Part shown: positions 12,895 to 13,611 of the stretch, piece after piece
Layout: each line of letters starts with the position of its first letter
Position numbering within the stretch: the first letter of the stretch is position 1
Assembly (NCBI GenBank): GCA_041685505.1
Contig: JAWLFQ010000070.1
Location: forward strand, 1 to 13,611
Length of the DNA stretch: 13,611 bases
Direction of reading: 5' to 3'
Origin: T1Sed10-7 sp041685505
GTDB taxonomy: Bacteria; Actinomycetota; Nitriliruptoria; Nitriliruptorales; Nitriliruptoraceae
The notes under the pieces: generated by a model
What the model was told of the DNA's origin: nothing
Seen by the model: only the letters and a program-made list of their open reading frames with translations
The model's database searches: none
Made by a program: the position numbers and the translations under genes

Positions 12895-13611
12895 TCAGTC
12901 CTGCGCGCTGCCCGGCAGGTCCGTGCAGTCCGCGCGGTCGAGTTCCTCGAGCTGTGCGAGCACCTCCGGGGTGGCCACGCCGCCGAGTTCCGCCAGCGCC
13001 GCACGGTCCACGCACACCATCGACAGCGAGCTGGCGCGGCTCTGCACCCCGGGCGAGTCGGTCTCGAAGCGTTCCACCGGCACCAGCACCGAGGGCGAGG
13101 GCTGGGACAGCATGTCGGTCACCTGCGGGCGCAGCTGCTCGTCGTAGCTGCGGGTGTCACGGGCACGCTCGTCGATGCGCAGTTGTGCCTCCAGCTCCGC
13201 CTCGCCGACCTCCTCCAGCAGCTCGTAGCCCGCCAGGAGACGATCGTGGGCGGCCAGCAGCAGCTCCAGCCCGACCTCCACCTCGCCGCGGAGCTCATCC
13301 GCTCCCGTGGCGACCCCCTGAGCGTCGGAGGTGTCGATCGGGAAGGACAGGTCGGCGCCCTCGGCCACCGCGATCGAGGACGTGCCCGTCCACACGTCCA
13401 ACCAGCCACGGGCCACCAGCGCGACACCGTCGGCAACGTCGCCGTCGGCATCGTCGGCGTCGATGAACAGCTGGCGCAGATCCGGCTCGAGGGTGTCGAG
13501 CACCGCCCGCACGCTGGTCGCATCGCCCTGCAGCGTCCCCCAGGTCGTGTCCTCGTCCAGCTGGACACCTTCCGGAGGGACCTGCCCGGGCAGATCGTCC
13601 TCGAGCACGTC
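12895..13611 (-). CDS. Hypothetical acidic protein, 5' end outside window
   Basis: I do not recognise this protein. The frame is open to the window edge, so the start (and any signal peptide) lies outside. A GTG at 13608 exists, but the codon before it is still open and nothing marks it as a start. The 238 visible residues are acidic and largely helical, for example the stretch from ADELRGEVEVGLELLLAAHD through LLEEVGEAELEAQLRIDERA. An aromatic patch ARGWLDVWTG lies in the first half. The only two cysteines are about 30 residues apart near the C-terminus (MVCVDRAAL and ADCTDLPG), which would suit a disulfide in an exported protein. The run DADDADGD resembles a calcium-binding loop at first sight but has the wrong spacing. 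The stop is seven bases before the next unknown gene. Confidence 0.7.
   Translation of the reverse strand, partial: DVLEDDLPGQVPPEGVQLDEDTTWGTLQGDATSVRAVLDTLEPDLRQLFIDADDADGDVADGVALVARGWLDVWTGTSSIAVAEGADLSFPIDTSDAQGVATGADELRGEVEVGLELLLAAHDRLLAGYELLEEVGEAELEAQLRIDERARDTRSYDEQLRPQVTDMLSQPSPSVLVPVERFETDSPGVQSRASSLSMVCVDRAALAELGGVATPEVLAQLEELDRADCTDLPGSAQD

Noticed and set aside
13440..13480. EF-hand-like run DADDADGD in the partial hypothetical protein
   Set aside because: Aligning the Gly to loop position 6 puts Ala at position 1 and Val at position 12, so the calcium ligands are missing.
1..13611. CRISPR array, insertion sequence, prophage, toxin-antitoxin or biosynthetic cluster
   Set aside because: There are no spaced direct repeats, no transposase or integrase motifs, no terminal inverted repeats, and no compositional break visible by eye. 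Apart from the two unknown genes, the genes are housekeeping, signalling and transport.

Overview
This window is high-GC, densely packed bacterial DNA. The codon use is strongly GC3-biased and several starts are GTG. The protein families match actinobacterial orthologues: an adenosine kinase and a phosphoserine aminotransferase that both read like the mycobacterial enzymes from memory. An actinobacterium is the best guess. The very acidic exported-protein segments would fit a salt- or alkali-adapted deep lineage such as Nitriliruptoria, but that placement is weak inference. I see no mobile element, CRISPR array, rRNA or tRNA, and no gene-free stretch over 300 bases.

Layout. (1) 1-924, plus strand: the 3' part of an adenosine kinase gene (adoK), cut by the window edge. 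(2) 999-4017: a cyclic-di-GMP pair arranged tail to tail. A membrane diguanylate cyclase (GGDEF, plus strand) converges on a soluble triple-PAS EAL phosphodiesterase (minus strand), with about 40 bp between stop codons. (3) 4203-6738: two PLP aminotransferases transcribed divergently from a 223-bp spacer, serC (minus) and an aspC-like class I aminotransferase (plus). (4) 6761-12180, minus strand: a complete BMP-type nucleoside ABC importer in the order lipoprotein, ATPase, permease, permease. The last three genes are coupled by 4-bp ATGA overlaps. A 21-bp hairpin separates the lipoprotein gene from the ATPase gene. (5) 12375-13611, minus strand: two unrecognised genes in tandem upstream of the importer, the first cut by the window edge.

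How it fits together. The importer would bring nucleosides through the membrane and the adenosine kinase would convert adenosine to AMP, so the two ends of the window share a purine-salvage theme, although they are not in one operon. The cyclase and the phosphodiesterase make and break the same second messenger. The two aminotransferases share glutamate/2-oxoglutarate chemistry. Nothing here is clearly a new multi-gene system. The points most worth a second look are the leader of the lipoprotein gene (a possible 40-codon ORF ending in an ATGA overlap, or a promoter at the same bases), the long hairpin inside the importer operon, the Asp/Glu tetrapeptide repeat behind the lipid anchor, and the unknown gene pair at the right edge.
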